From the NCBI GenBank assembly GCA_019163175.1, contig JAFLKN010000001.1:62001-126000 (forward strand): a stretch of DNA of 64,000 nt, read 5' to 3'. Source of the DNA: Prolixibacteraceae bacterium (lineage in GTDB: Bacteria; Bacteroidota; Bacteroidia; Bacteroidales; Prolixibacteraceae). Made by a program: the position numbers and the translations under genes. The notes under the pieces are model-generated. The model did not search any database. It was given only the letters and a program-made list of their open reading frames with translations, and was not told the origin of the DNA. Position 1 is the stretch's first letter. Each line of letters starts with the position of its first letter. Shown piece by piece: positions 9,500 through 16,320 of the stretch.

Positions 9500-10423
9500 T
9501 TAAAATTTGGCGGGTGAATCATCACATTTCAAATCGCCCAATACATATTGAGTGCCGTCCAGATAAAATTTCAATAGCCTGATATCCTCAAAACTTTGAG
9601 CATTGTGCGATGGTGAAACATAGAAAACACGGCCTTTCCCGAACTTTTTGATCCAGGAAACATACTTGATTTTTTCGTCGATCTCTTTGGTTTTCTTTGT
9701 CAGTTTTGAAGTATCCATAGACAACAATGGCCTGAAATTCTTCTGCGTATATGCTTTGTTGAACAAATAAGGTTCATCGGTATGTACAAACGCTTTTCCG
9801 CCAAATGCTTTTACCAGCGGATGATCAGGTTCGCACAATTCGAGTGTAATTTCTTGTTGTGCAGGGTGATAATCGAAACTTCCGCCAACCATTTCGCTGA
9901 ATGGCATCGAGTTGTTTTGCATCACAATGGCACCGTGAAGCACCATCAGTCCACCACCTTTTTTCACATATTCAATCAGGTTAGCTTCCAGTTCCGCAGC
10001 TTTAGCTTTCCGCTGATCGTCGGTTAAACCTTCTTCTTTGTCGAGTACATCGAGCAACAAATCTCTACGTGGGCCTACCGAACAATTGTTATTCAGCACA
10101 ACAGCATCGTAATTCTTCAGATTCTTTTTCTCGAACTTGTAAATATCTTTGCTGAATTCCACCTCGAAAGCACCGGTTTTTTCTGCCAAAACTTTCATAA
10201 CAGCATCGGTGTGCGGAACAACCCAATGGTCGAATCCGGTAAATAAACTAAACACCAATACTTTGTGATGTTTTGTCGTTTGAACTTCGGCCTTTGCAGG
10301 AGCCAGCTTTTCAATTTTACTTATCCATTCGTCTGTCAGGGCAAATTCCTTAAGTTGAGCCCGGGAAGTGGAAACCGTTAGAATTAATGCAAATACGATC
10401 AATATTATCTTCTTCATATTCAT
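9500..10423 (-). CDS. ThuA-like domain protein, exported
   Basis: A 307-residue protein with a Sec signal peptide (M-N-M-K-K-I-I-L-I-V-F-A, cleavage after S-R-A near residue 23; ATG codons at 10423 and 10417 are both possible). The body is a ThuA / glutamine-amidotransferase-like flavodoxin fold: L-V-F-S-L-F-T-G-F-D-H near residue 53, Y-D-A-V-V-L-N-N near residue 105, G-G-G-L-M-V-L-H-G-A near residue 156, and W-I-K-K-F-G-K-G-R-V-F-Y near residue 258. ThuA proteins are linked to trehalose/disaccharide use and to 3-keto-sugar pathways. The activity is not settled. It is 12 bp downstream of the PmoA/DUF6807 gene and 23 bp before the Tat-exported oxidoreductase, giving a tight three-gene group. 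Confidence 0.88.
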   Translation of the reverse strand: MNMKKIILIVFALILTVSTSRAQLKEFALTDEWISKIEKLAPAKAEVQTTKHHKVLVFSLFTGFDHWVVPHTDAVMKVLAEKTGAFEVEFSKDIYKFEKKNLKNYDAVVLNNNCSVGPRRDLLLDVLDKEEGLTDDQRKAKAAELEANLIEYVKKGGGLMVLHGAIVMQNNSMPFSEMVGGSFDYHPAQQEITLELCEPDHPLVKAFGGKAFVHTDEPYLFNKAYTQKNFRPLLSMDTSKLTKKTKEIDEKIKYVSWIKKFGKGRVFYVSPSHNAQSFEDIRLLKFYLDGTQYVLGDLKCDDSPAKF

Positions 10424-10435
10424 ACATTTAAGTTA

Positions 10436-11704
10436 TTATCGTTTAGTTTTTGTCTCAGCTGAAAGAACCCCAATCTGAGGTGGATTGGCAAAAGCCTGCC
10501 AGTAGTTTTCAGCTTCTTCCGGAGATATTTTTCCGTCGAAAACAACCAGTCGGTATTTTAGAGTGTAATCGTTCCCCTTTTCAATTTTCCAGTCTTTGTG
10601 ACGAATCGGGCAAAACTCGAAATACATGTCGCCACGTCCGCCATTTGCATCCATTGGCCAAACACGCATCGGCTCGGGGTGCATCCGGTTGGCCGGGTAA
10701 CTCAGGAACAGAATTCCGGAGCGACCTTCTTTAGTTGCCGATTCACCTTCCACGATACACCAACGGGCATTGCTTCCATCAGCATCCTTGCGGGTTTTTC
10801 CTTCCGAAGTGAGCACCGAACTGTTGTCTTTGGTCCATTTCTCGGTTGCCCGCCAGCCAATTCCTCCGCCGTAACGATAGGCAGCCAACAAAATTCCTGA
10901 ATCGAGTGGCGTGTTCAATGTACTTGCGTAATCGAACATGTACCGCTGATTGTTCAGGTTCCATACACGAACATCAAACTGTTCGTTCATGGCCACGGCA
11001 TCGCCGCCAACAGCGCCAAAGTCAACATGTTCCTGAAGCGACTTGAATCCGGTATAAACAGGTCCTTCGACCTGAGAAATCAATCCTGCAAAACGAACCG
11101 TTCCCTGGCCTTTGTATAAATTCCAGAAATCCACTTCCCGTTTGCCAATAAAAGTGAGTGTCCAGGGATTCCATATTCCGTAGTGGTGGTAATGATCGGG
11201 TGCCTGTATGCGAGTCAGTACCTCGCCACCGGGCGAAGTAACCGGATGTAAAAATGCCGATCGTTTAAAAAGCGGACTCACTCCTTTTGGCGGATTTACC
11301 ATTTCAATCTGATAACTCAAAATGGGTTTATCTCCTGAAGTCAAATTCAATGCGCCATCTTTTTTTGCCGCTTGAATTCCTGACTGAAATTTTGGCTGTG
11401 TTGCTGATTTTCGCAAAACAAAAATACGCTTGGTGTTTTTTAGGGTTAAACCATTCAGGATAAACCAAACTTTGGCCCCAGACGCAGTTTCCAACTGGAA
11501 AGGAACGGCAGATTCTGTTTTTGCTTTTACTTCGAAAAGGGCCAGTTTCAGCGAATCGGTATTGTAGTTAAGTTGATCGATGGACAGGCTGATCGGGCAG
11601 TCGGTGCGATTAGTGTTTCCGGCAGCAACTTCAAATTTCAGGATGTCTTGTGCTTTAACTTGAAACACAATCAGGATTGCAAAAAGAATTGTAATTAGTC
11701 TCAT
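10436..11704 (-). CDS. PmoA/DUF6807 family protein, exported
   Basis: A 422-residue protein with a signal peptide (M-R-L-I-T-I-L-F-A-I-L-I, cut near K-A-Q, residue 18). The rest matches the family annotated as 'methane oxygenase PmoA' / DUF6807, whose name is historical and does not mean methane oxidation. Typical stretches are H-P-V-T-S-P-G-G-E-V-L-T near residue 150, H-H-Y-G-I-W near residue 173, and the C-terminal W-P-M-D-A-N-G-G-R-G-D region near residue 353. Homologues occur in Bacteroidota and Planctomycetota beside ThuA and Gfo/Idh/MocA genes in glycan loci. The reaction is unknown. It lies downstream of the URO-D-family gene after an 80-bp gap that holds a short inverted repeat. Confidence 0.85.
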   Translation of the reverse strand: MRLITILFAILIVFQVKAQDILKFEVAAGNTNRTDCPISLSIDQLNYNTDSLKLALFEVKAKTESAVPFQLETASGAKVWFILNGLTLKNTKRIFVLRKSATQPKFQSGIQAAKKDGALNLTSGDKPILSYQIEMVNPPKGVSPLFKRSAFLHPVTSPGGEVLTRIQAPDHYHHYGIWNPWTLTFIGKREVDFWNLYKGQGTVRFAGLISQVEGPVYTGFKSLQEHVDFGAVGGDAVAMNEQFDVRVWNLNNQRYMFDYASTLNTPLDSGILLAAYRYGGGIGWRATEKWTKDNSSVLTSEGKTRKDADGSNARWCIVEGESATKEGRSGILFLSYPANRMHPEPMRVWPMDANGGRGDMYFEFCPIRHKDWKIEKGNDYTLKYRLVVFDGKISPEEAENYWQAFANPPQIGVLSAETKTKR

Positions 11705-11705
11705 G

Positions 11706-11778
11706 GTTCGTTGGTTGCGAGTTGCAGGTTACGAGTTGCAGGTTTTCTCGTAACCCGAAACTCGTAACACGCAACAGA
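11706..11778. repeat. Short dispersed-type inverted repeat
   Basis: The gap between two cluster genes contains tandem variants of GTTACGAGTTGCAGG and a 9-bp stem GGTTACGAG (11728-11736) / CTCGTAACC (11747-11755), followed by a third related CTCGTAAC. Degenerate copies of the same text (gcaact / cgcaac) occur near 21700. No T-tract follows, so it is more likely a mobile repeat or mRNA-stability hairpin than a terminator. Confidence 0.5.
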
Positions 11779-11784
11779 TTTTTA

Positions 11785-12825
11785 TTAGTTACTCTCTAAT
11801 TCGTTAATAGTTTCAATAAACGCCCGCATATTATCGGTCGAAACATTCTGCGGAACTCCTCCGCCACACGACCAGATAATCGCTTTTTTATCTTCCACCT
11901 CGTTCCACATCTTGATGGTTTGCTCCTTCACTTCTTCAGGAGTGGCGGCCATCAATACATCGCGCGGAGGAAGATTGCCAAGCAAAGCAACTTCTGGTCC
12001 GGCCAGTTCGCGGATTTCGTTGATGGAATGCTCGAAGCTAAAATTAAACAAATTAATCCCCATTTCCTTCAGGAAAGGAGTGCTGATTATTCCTTGTGCA
12101 TCGTTGTGAAAAAAGCGGATTTTGCTTTCGAAAGCGGCAAAAATCGGAGTCAGGTAGGGAACCACAAATTCACGGCACTCGTCTTCGCCCACAAAACCTA
12201 CAATATCGTCCAAAACCAGAATTCCTTCAATTGATGGGAACTGTTCTTTCTGATAGCGCAGCCAGTCAATGGTAAATTCGGAAATCACTTTCAACAATTG
12301 GTGTGCTTCATCCGGATTCATCATCAGCAACATCATAAATTCGGTGGTTCCCATCAGGAATGTGGCAATATTTAGCGGCCCGCGGGCAATGGCGAATTTA
12401 ATTTCGTGCCCGATTTCGTGAATAGACGGTTCGAATTCTTTCAAGCGCTGAATAATAAATGGCAACAGCCCATCCAATTTCGGATTCGGCTTTTTGATTC
12501 CAGCGATATCTTCAACCGAATGAATGGTTTTATCAGCGTGAGGCAGGTTGCTTTCGTACCAAACCTGCTTGGCTCCAAAAGCCGATGGCTCACTACACAT
12601 GCCGTACTCTGACCAGAATCCGGGAAGGAAAATGGTGCTGGGGAATGTGTCGATGGCTTTTTTGTTGGTTGCAAACCATTGTTTGCCGCTGGCATAATAA
12701 TCGAGGGTAGAAATGCCCGCCCATCCTGGGAGCCAGGGACTGTCGATAATAAACCCGACTGGCGCAGGTCCCTCATGTTTTCGGTTGACAACATCAACCA
12801 GCAAGTTCCATTGTTCGTTAGTCAT
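11785..12825 (-). CDS. Uroporphyrinogen decarboxylase (URO-D) family protein
   Basis: A 346-residue cytoplasmic TIM-barrel protein of the wider URO-D superfamily rather than HemE itself. It aligns by eye with the MtaA/CmuA branch, which transfers methyl groups to or from corrinoid or coenzyme M. The position of the MtaA zinc motif (H-x-C ... C) reads H240-N-D242 ... C320-G-G-G-V-P, so one Cys is replaced by Asp. I-A-R-G-P-L-N-I-A near residue 146 and L-G-N-L-P-P-R-D near residue 282 are family hallmarks. No corrinoid protein lies nearby. It is the first gene of the leftward cluster, directly divergent from the AraC regulator, so it is probably the promoter-proximal gene under its control. Substrate unknown. 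Confidence 0.82.
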   Translation of the reverse strand: MTNEQWNLLVDVVNRKHEGPAPVGFIIDSPWLPGWAGISTLDYYASGKQWFATNKKAIDTFPSTIFLPGFWSEYGMCSEPSAFGAKQVWYESNLPHADKTIHSVEDIAGIKKPNPKLDGLLPFIIQRLKEFEPSIHEIGHEIKFAIARGPLNIATFLMGTTEFMMLLMMNPDEAHQLLKVISEFTIDWLRYQKEQFPSIEGILVLDDIVGFVGEDECREFVVPYLTPIFAAFESKIRFFHNDAQGIISTPFLKEMGINLFNFSFEHSINEIRELAGPEVALLGNLPPRDVLMAATPEEVKEQTIKMWNEVEDKKAIIWSCGGGVPQNVSTDNMRAFIETINELESN

Positions 12826-12970
12826 GATTCTTTGGAATTGTTAGGTATTCAAAATATTAACTTTATCGACTTTCTGCCAGCGACTAGCGGCTGGCAAATG
12901 GCAACTGGTAAAATCAAAGGTAGCTGTTTCACGACAGTTTATCCAGTACTATTTTAACAGGCATTTGTAC

Positions 12971-12978
12971 TATTTTTG
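12971..12978 (+). promoter_or_regulatory. Probable -7 box upstream of the AraC gene
   Basis: TATTTTTG fits the Bacteroidota -7 consensus TAnnTTTG and lies 23 bp before the ATG of the AraC regulator. No clear TTTG box is seen at the proper distance upstream. The 176-bp divergent region (12826-13001) must also contain the promoter of the leftward cluster and the AraC operators, which I could not pick out. Confidence 0.45.
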
Positions 12979-13001
12979 CGAGATACCAAATCCTCTGGGC
13001 A

Positions 13002-13874
13002 ATGAAGATCATGCACGAACAGGTGAGTTTTGCACCGCGCACAATGTTGAAGGTCAAGTGGGACGATTTCCCGCATTTTACTTATCCCTGGCATTTTCAC
13101 AGCGAATTCGAGATCGTTTACGTGCTGAAAAGTTCGGGAAAACGTTTCGTGGCCGATAGTGTTGAACTCTTTCAGGAAGGAGACATTACGCTGATGGGTA
13201 GCAACCTTCCGCATTTCTGGAAAAGTGATGCGTCTTGCGACATTGAAAATGCCAGCCGCGTGAATGCGATTGTAGTCCAGTTTCACAAAGATTTTTTTCG
13301 CGAGGAAATCAATTCCTATCCGGAATTTCACCGTATCAATGAACTGCTGAAGCGGGCAGGGCGCGGAATTCATTTCAACAAAACATCCGGAGAGAAAATA
13401 GGGAAGATGCTGAAACGATTGCTGAAACTGAACGGGCTGGAGCGAATGATGTATTTTATAAAGCTTCTGGACGCGATGTCGCGGATTGAAAATTACCGCA
13501 TTCTGGCCAGTAAAGCGTATCAATTGGAAGAACAAAAAGAGCTTAACAACCGGCTCGATAAAATCATGCACTTTATCAATACCAATTACCAGCGAAAAAT
13601 TACGCAGGAGGAAGTTGCCTCGAAAATCGGGATGACCACGGCGGCATTTTGTCGCTATTTCAAAGAAAAGACAGGGAAAGGGTTTATTTATTTCATCAAC
13701 GAAATGAGAATTGGTTACGCCTGCAAACTGTTGATCGAAAACCACCTGTCGATTTCGCAAATTTGCTTCGAATGTGGATTCAACAACATTTCCAATTTCA
13801 ACCGGATATTCAAGCGGCAAACCAGCTACACCCCGGGCGAGTACCAGCAACAATTCGTGAGAGCGACTGTTTAA
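13002..13874 (+). CDS. AraC family transcriptional regulator with cupin sensor domain
   Basis: A 290-residue regulator. Residues 10-110 look like an AraC-type cupin: F-P-H-F-T-Y-P-W-H-F-H-S-E-F-E-I (His-rich barrel strand) and G-D-I-T-L-M-G-S-N-L-P-H. Residues 185-288 hold two helix-turn-helix units: I-T-Q-E-E-V-A-S-K-I-G-M near residue 199 and the conserved I-S-Q-I-C-F-E-C-G-F ... F-N-R-I-F-K-R near residue 250, ending Y-T-P-G-E-Y. A cupin-AraC of this kind usually senses a sugar. It is divergent from the leftward catabolic cluster with a 176-bp shared region and is its most likely regulator. The antisense frame over 12954-13925 is a shadow. Confidence 0.93.
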   Translation: MKIMHEQVSFAPRTMLKVKWDDFPHFTYPWHFHSEFEIVYVLKSSGKRFVADSVELFQEGDITLMGSNLPHFWKSDASCDIENASRVNAIVVQFHKDFFREEINSYPEFHRINELLKRAGRGIHFNKTSGEKIGKMLKRLLKLNGLERMMYFIKLLDAMSRIENYRILASKAYQLEEQKELNNRLDKIMHFINTNYQRKITQEEVASKIGMTTAAFCRYFKEKTGKGFIYFINEMRIGYACKLLIENHLSISQICFECGFNNISNFNRIFKRQTSYTPGEYQQQFVRATV

Positions 13875-13910
13875 TTCATTTGCGATTTGTCGATTTTTAG
13901 ACTTGATGGA

Positions 13911-14045
13911 ATGCCCCATCCCCAACCCTTCCCCACAAAGGGAAGGGAGTTTGGTATTCGAAAATAAGTACAGTTGCTTTTTAAATAACTTGCAATTTTG
14001 TCTTTTGCAACGAGTAGTCCCCCGTTTGGGGGATTTAGGGGGTGG
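13911..14045. repeat. Intergenic palindromic repeats (CCC/GGG-rich)
   Basis: Two related stem-loops: CCCTTCCC ... GGGAAGGG around 13926-13949, and GTCCCCC-GTTT-GGGGGAT around 14019-14036 followed by TTAGGGGGTGG. Such C/G-block hairpins recur between genes in many Bacteroidota. They separate the AraC gene from the M20 peptidase gene and may act as terminator or mobile repeat; there is no proper T-tract. Confidence 0.5.
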
Positions 14046-14134
14046 TTAAAAAGGAATTAAGCCTGAAGAAATTCATAAATCAAGTAAAACTGAATAACTA
14101 TTTTTACCAACAACGACAACTAATTATTATTTCC

Positions 14135-15502
14135 ATGGAACACATTGAAAAATACATTGAAGAGAATAAAGAACGCTTTCTGGACGAACTTTTCGGGTTG
14201 ATCCGGATTCCATCCATCAGTTCGATTGCTGCCAATAAACCAGAAATGTACCAGGCCGCAGAGTATTGGAAACAAACCCTGTTAAATGCCGGCGCTGACC
14301 GAGCCGAAGTTTATGAGTCGGATGGAAATCCGGTAACCTATGGCGAAAAGATTATTGATCCGGGAAAACCTACCGTGCTGGTTTATGCTCACATGGACGT
14401 TATGCCAGTTGATCCGCTTAACTTGTGGACTTCGCCACCATTCGAACCTGAGATTCGCGATGGAAAAATCTGGGCCCGTGGTGCCAACGACGATAAAGGT
14501 CAAAGTTTTATGCATGCCAAAGCCTTCGAGCTAATGGTTAAAACCAATACACTTCCATGCAACGTAAAATTTATGATTGAAGGTGAAGAGGAAATTGGTT
14601 CGCCAAACTTGGGCAAATGGTGCGAACAGCACAAAGACATGCTGAAAGCCGACATCATTTTGGTTTCAGACACTTCCATGATTGCTCCGGATATGCCATC
14701 GATTACCACCGGACTTCGTGGACTGGCATATTGGCAGGTGGAAGTAACCGGCCCGAACAAAGATTTGCACTCGGGTTTATTTGGCGGCGCGGTGGCTAAC
14801 CCGGCGAATGTGCTGGCCAAAATGATTGCCCAAATGACCGACAACAACGGGCGTATCACGATCCCCGGTTTTTACGATGACGTGGTAGAGGTTTCGGCTG
14901 AAGAACGAGCCATGCTTGCCAAAGCTCCGTTCGATTTGGATGCCTATAAAAAAGCACTCGACATTGACGAAGTAGCCGGAGAAGACGGTTATTCTACCAA
15001 CGAGCGCACCGGTATTCGCCCAACTTTTGATGTTTGCGGAATTTGGGGTGGTTACATGGGCGAAGGTGCCAAAACGGTGATGCCTTCGAAAGCGTTTGCA
15101 AAGATATCCTGCCGTTTAGTTCCAAATCAGGATCACAAAAAGATTGAAGTGCTATTTAAAGAACATTTCGAAAGTATTGCTCCAAAAACCGTGAAAGTGG
15201 AGGTTACCTACCTGCACGGCGGATACGGTTACGGTTGCGCGATTGATTTCCCGGCCTATCAGGCTGCCGAAAAAGCATACATCGATGTGTATGGCAAACG
15301 GCCTGTTCCGGTTCGTAGCGGCGGAAGTATTCCGATCATTTCTACCTTCGAGCAGGTACTTGGCATCAAAACCATTTTGATGGGCTTTGGCCTCGAATCG
15401 GACGCAATTCATTCGCCCAACGAAAACTACCCATTGGAACAGTTCTTCAATGGAATACGGACGATACCGCTGTTCTATAAATACTTCGCTGAAATCAAAT
15501 AG
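14135..15502 (+). CDS. M20 family dipeptidase
   Basis: A 455-residue cytoplasmic metallopeptidase. The frame is open from 14042, but the ATG at 14135 gives the usual start (M-E-H-I-E-K-Y-I-E-E). Metal ligands and catalytic residues of M20/CNDP-type dipeptidases are visible: H86-M-D88 in V-Y-A-H-M-D-V, D119/D120 in A-R-G-A-N-D-D-K-G, the E-G-E-E-E-I-G pair near residues 149-155, D near residue 178 (L-V-S-D-T-S), and the late His in D-A-I-H-S-P-N-E. The lid domain insertion lies between about residues 190 and 350. It should cleave dipeptides or related acyl-amino acids in the cytoplasm. A hairpin with T-tract 33 bp after the stop is its probable terminator. Confidence 0.93.
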   Translation: MEHIEKYIEENKERFLDELFGLIRIPSISSIAANKPEMYQAAEYWKQTLLNAGADRAEVYESDGNPVTYGEKIIDPGKPTVLVYAHMDVMPVDPLNLWTSPPFEPEIRDGKIWARGANDDKGQSFMHAKAFELMVKTNTLPCNVKFMIEGEEEIGSPNLGKWCEQHKDMLKADIILVSDTSMIAPDMPSITTGLRGLAYWQVEVTGPNKDLHSGLFGGAVANPANVLAKMIAQMTDNNGRITIPGFYDDVVEVSAEERAMLAKAPFDLDAYKKALDIDEVAGEDGYSTNERTGIRPTFDVCGIWGGYMGEGAKTVMPSKAFAKISCRLVPNQDHKKIEVLFKEHFESIAPKTVKVEVTYLHGGYGYGCAIDFPAYQAAEKAYIDVYGKRPVPVRSGGSIPIISTFEQVLGIKTILMGFGLESDAIHSPNENYPLEQFFNGIRTIPLFYKYFAEIK

Positions 15503-15534
15503 ATTTTACCACAGAGCACACCGAGATAAAAGAG

Positions 15535-15567
15535 ATTCCATTCTTCGAAAGAGGGATGGAATTTTTT
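15535..15567 (+). terminator. Hairpin terminator, copy 1 of a repeated element
   Basis: A 12-bp stem (ATTCCATTCTTC / GAGGGATGGAAT, including G-T pairs) closed by a GAAA tetraloop and followed by T6. It lies 33 bp after the M20 peptidase stop. Almost the same hairpin recurs at 16201 and 20837. Confidence 0.8.
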
Positions 15568-15581
15568 ATTCGCTTTATTCT

Positions 15582-15608
15582 GTATACTATATATACTTTG
15601 TATATTTG
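15582..15608 (+). promoter_or_regulatory. Promoter and probable autoregulatory operator of the TA pair
   Basis: TATATTTG at 15601-15608 fits the Bacteroidota -7 box and lies 17 bp before the antitoxin ATG. Just upstream is an imperfect palindrome, GTATA-CTATA-TATAC (15582-15596), well placed for binding by the antitoxin or the toxin-antitoxin complex. That use is inferred from how type II systems are generally controlled. Confidence 0.5.
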
Positions 15609-15624
15609 TAAAAAATATAGCATC

Positions 15625-15870
15625 ATGAGTACTGCAACTTTAAAAAGAAAATTAATCGATCTTCCGGAGGAGACTTTCCGAAATTTGTCAATCATGGCTG
15701 CCGCTGAAGGGAAAAGTTTAAAAGCGTACATCGAAAGCCTGCTTATTTCTGAAGCAAAATTGATGAGTGATGAGGATATTTACAGACAACTGGTAAGTAA
15801 TGAACCTGAAGGAAAGGTAAAAGCCTCAGCCGAAGAGCAGCAAGCATTCGAAAAATGGCTTGAAGCATGA
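15625..15870 (+). CDS. Type II antitoxin-like protein
   Basis: An 81-residue acidic protein. The ATG at 15625 was chosen over the earlier frame start at 15556 because it follows the promoter and gives a normal N-terminus. Residues 1-45 look like a ribbon-helix-helix DNA-binding unit (R-K-L-I-D-L-P-E-E-T-F-R-N-L-S strand and helix, then A-A-E-G-K-S-L-K-A-Y-I-E). The Glu/Ala-rich tail would wrap the toxin. Its stop overlaps the next ATG by 4 bp (ATGA), as in most toxin-antitoxin operons. It most likely neutralises the RelE-like toxin and represses its own promoter. Confidence 0.8.
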   Translation: MSTATLKRKLIDLPEETFRNLSIMAAAEGKSLKAYIESLLISEAKLMSDEDIYRQLVSNEPEGKVKASAEEQQAFEKWLEA

Positions 15871-16160
15871 ATATTGAATATTCCAAAGCCTTTATAAAGG
15901 CCGCCACAAAGCTCGACGGTAAATACAAAGTCTCTTTGGCCAGGAAAATTGAAGAAGTAAAAGCCGCTTTAACCGTCGAAGAATTAACCGACTGCAAAAA
16001 GCTGGAAGGTTTCTCAAACACCTACCGAATCAGAATTGGGAGCTATCGGGCGTTTTTCATTTTTACAATCGTCAACAATACCGTTTGTTTCGAGTATCTG
16101 GTCAGTAGGGGCGATGCCTACAATAAAGAATATTTGAAAGCGCTTAAAACAAAAGAGTAG
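15867..16160 (+). CDS. RelE/ParE family toxin
   Basis: A 97-residue basic protein with the RelE/ParE fold pattern: helical N-terminus (S-K-A-F-I-K-A-A-T-K-L), a middle K-K-L-E-G-F-S-N-T-Y-R-I-R-I-G-S-Y-R-A strand block, F-F-I-F-T-I-V and a final strand with V-S-R-G-D-A-Y-N-K. Many members are ribosome-dependent mRNA interferases and some poison gyrase. The Y-R-I-R-I-G-x-Y-R block favours the RelE/HigB-type branch. It is translationally coupled to the antitoxin (4-bp overlap). The cassette is bracketed by two copies of one terminator hairpin (15535 and 16201), which points to acquisition as a unit. Confidence 0.87.
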   Translation: MNIEYSKAFIKAATKLDGKYKVSLARKIEEVKAALTVEELTDCKKLEGFSNTYRIRIGSYRAFFIFTIVNNTVCFEYLVSRGDAYNKEYLKALKTKE

Positions 16161-16200
16161 CCAGAATATCTGGCCGCAATAAATAGGAACTCAAAAGAAA

Positions 16201-16233
16201 ATTTCATTCTTCGAAAGAGGGATGGAGTTTTTT
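16201..16233 (+). terminator. Hairpin terminator, copy 2 of the repeated element
   Basis: Stem ATTTCATTCTTC / GAGGGATGGAGT with GAAA loop and a T6 tract, 40 bp after the toxin stop. Two stem positions differ from copy 1 (15535), and both changes keep pairing as G-T, so the structure rather than the sequence is conserved. Confidence 0.78.
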
Positions 16234-16251
16234 GTTTTAGACGGATATATA

Positions 16252-16297
16252 ATTCTCCCAAAATCTAGCTTTCTAAATTGCCAGATTTTGGGAGAAT
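16252..16297 (-). terminator. Long stem-loop downstream of the TldE-like gene
   Basis: A perfect 15-bp stem, ATTCTCCCAAAATCT (16252-16266) / AGATTTTGGGAGAAT (16283-16297). It lies 24 bp beyond the stop of the leftward TldE-like gene and faces the toxin gene from the other side. There is no long T-run, so termination efficiency is uncertain. Confidence 0.55.
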
Positions 16298-16320
16298 ATC
16301 AAAGTGGTTTTCCCGTTGAA

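Noticed and set aside
12954-13925. A 323-codon open frame antisense to the AraC gene
   Set aside because: It mirrors a real regulator with clear cupin and helix-turn-helix motifs; its own translation resembles no known fold and starts outside a promoter.
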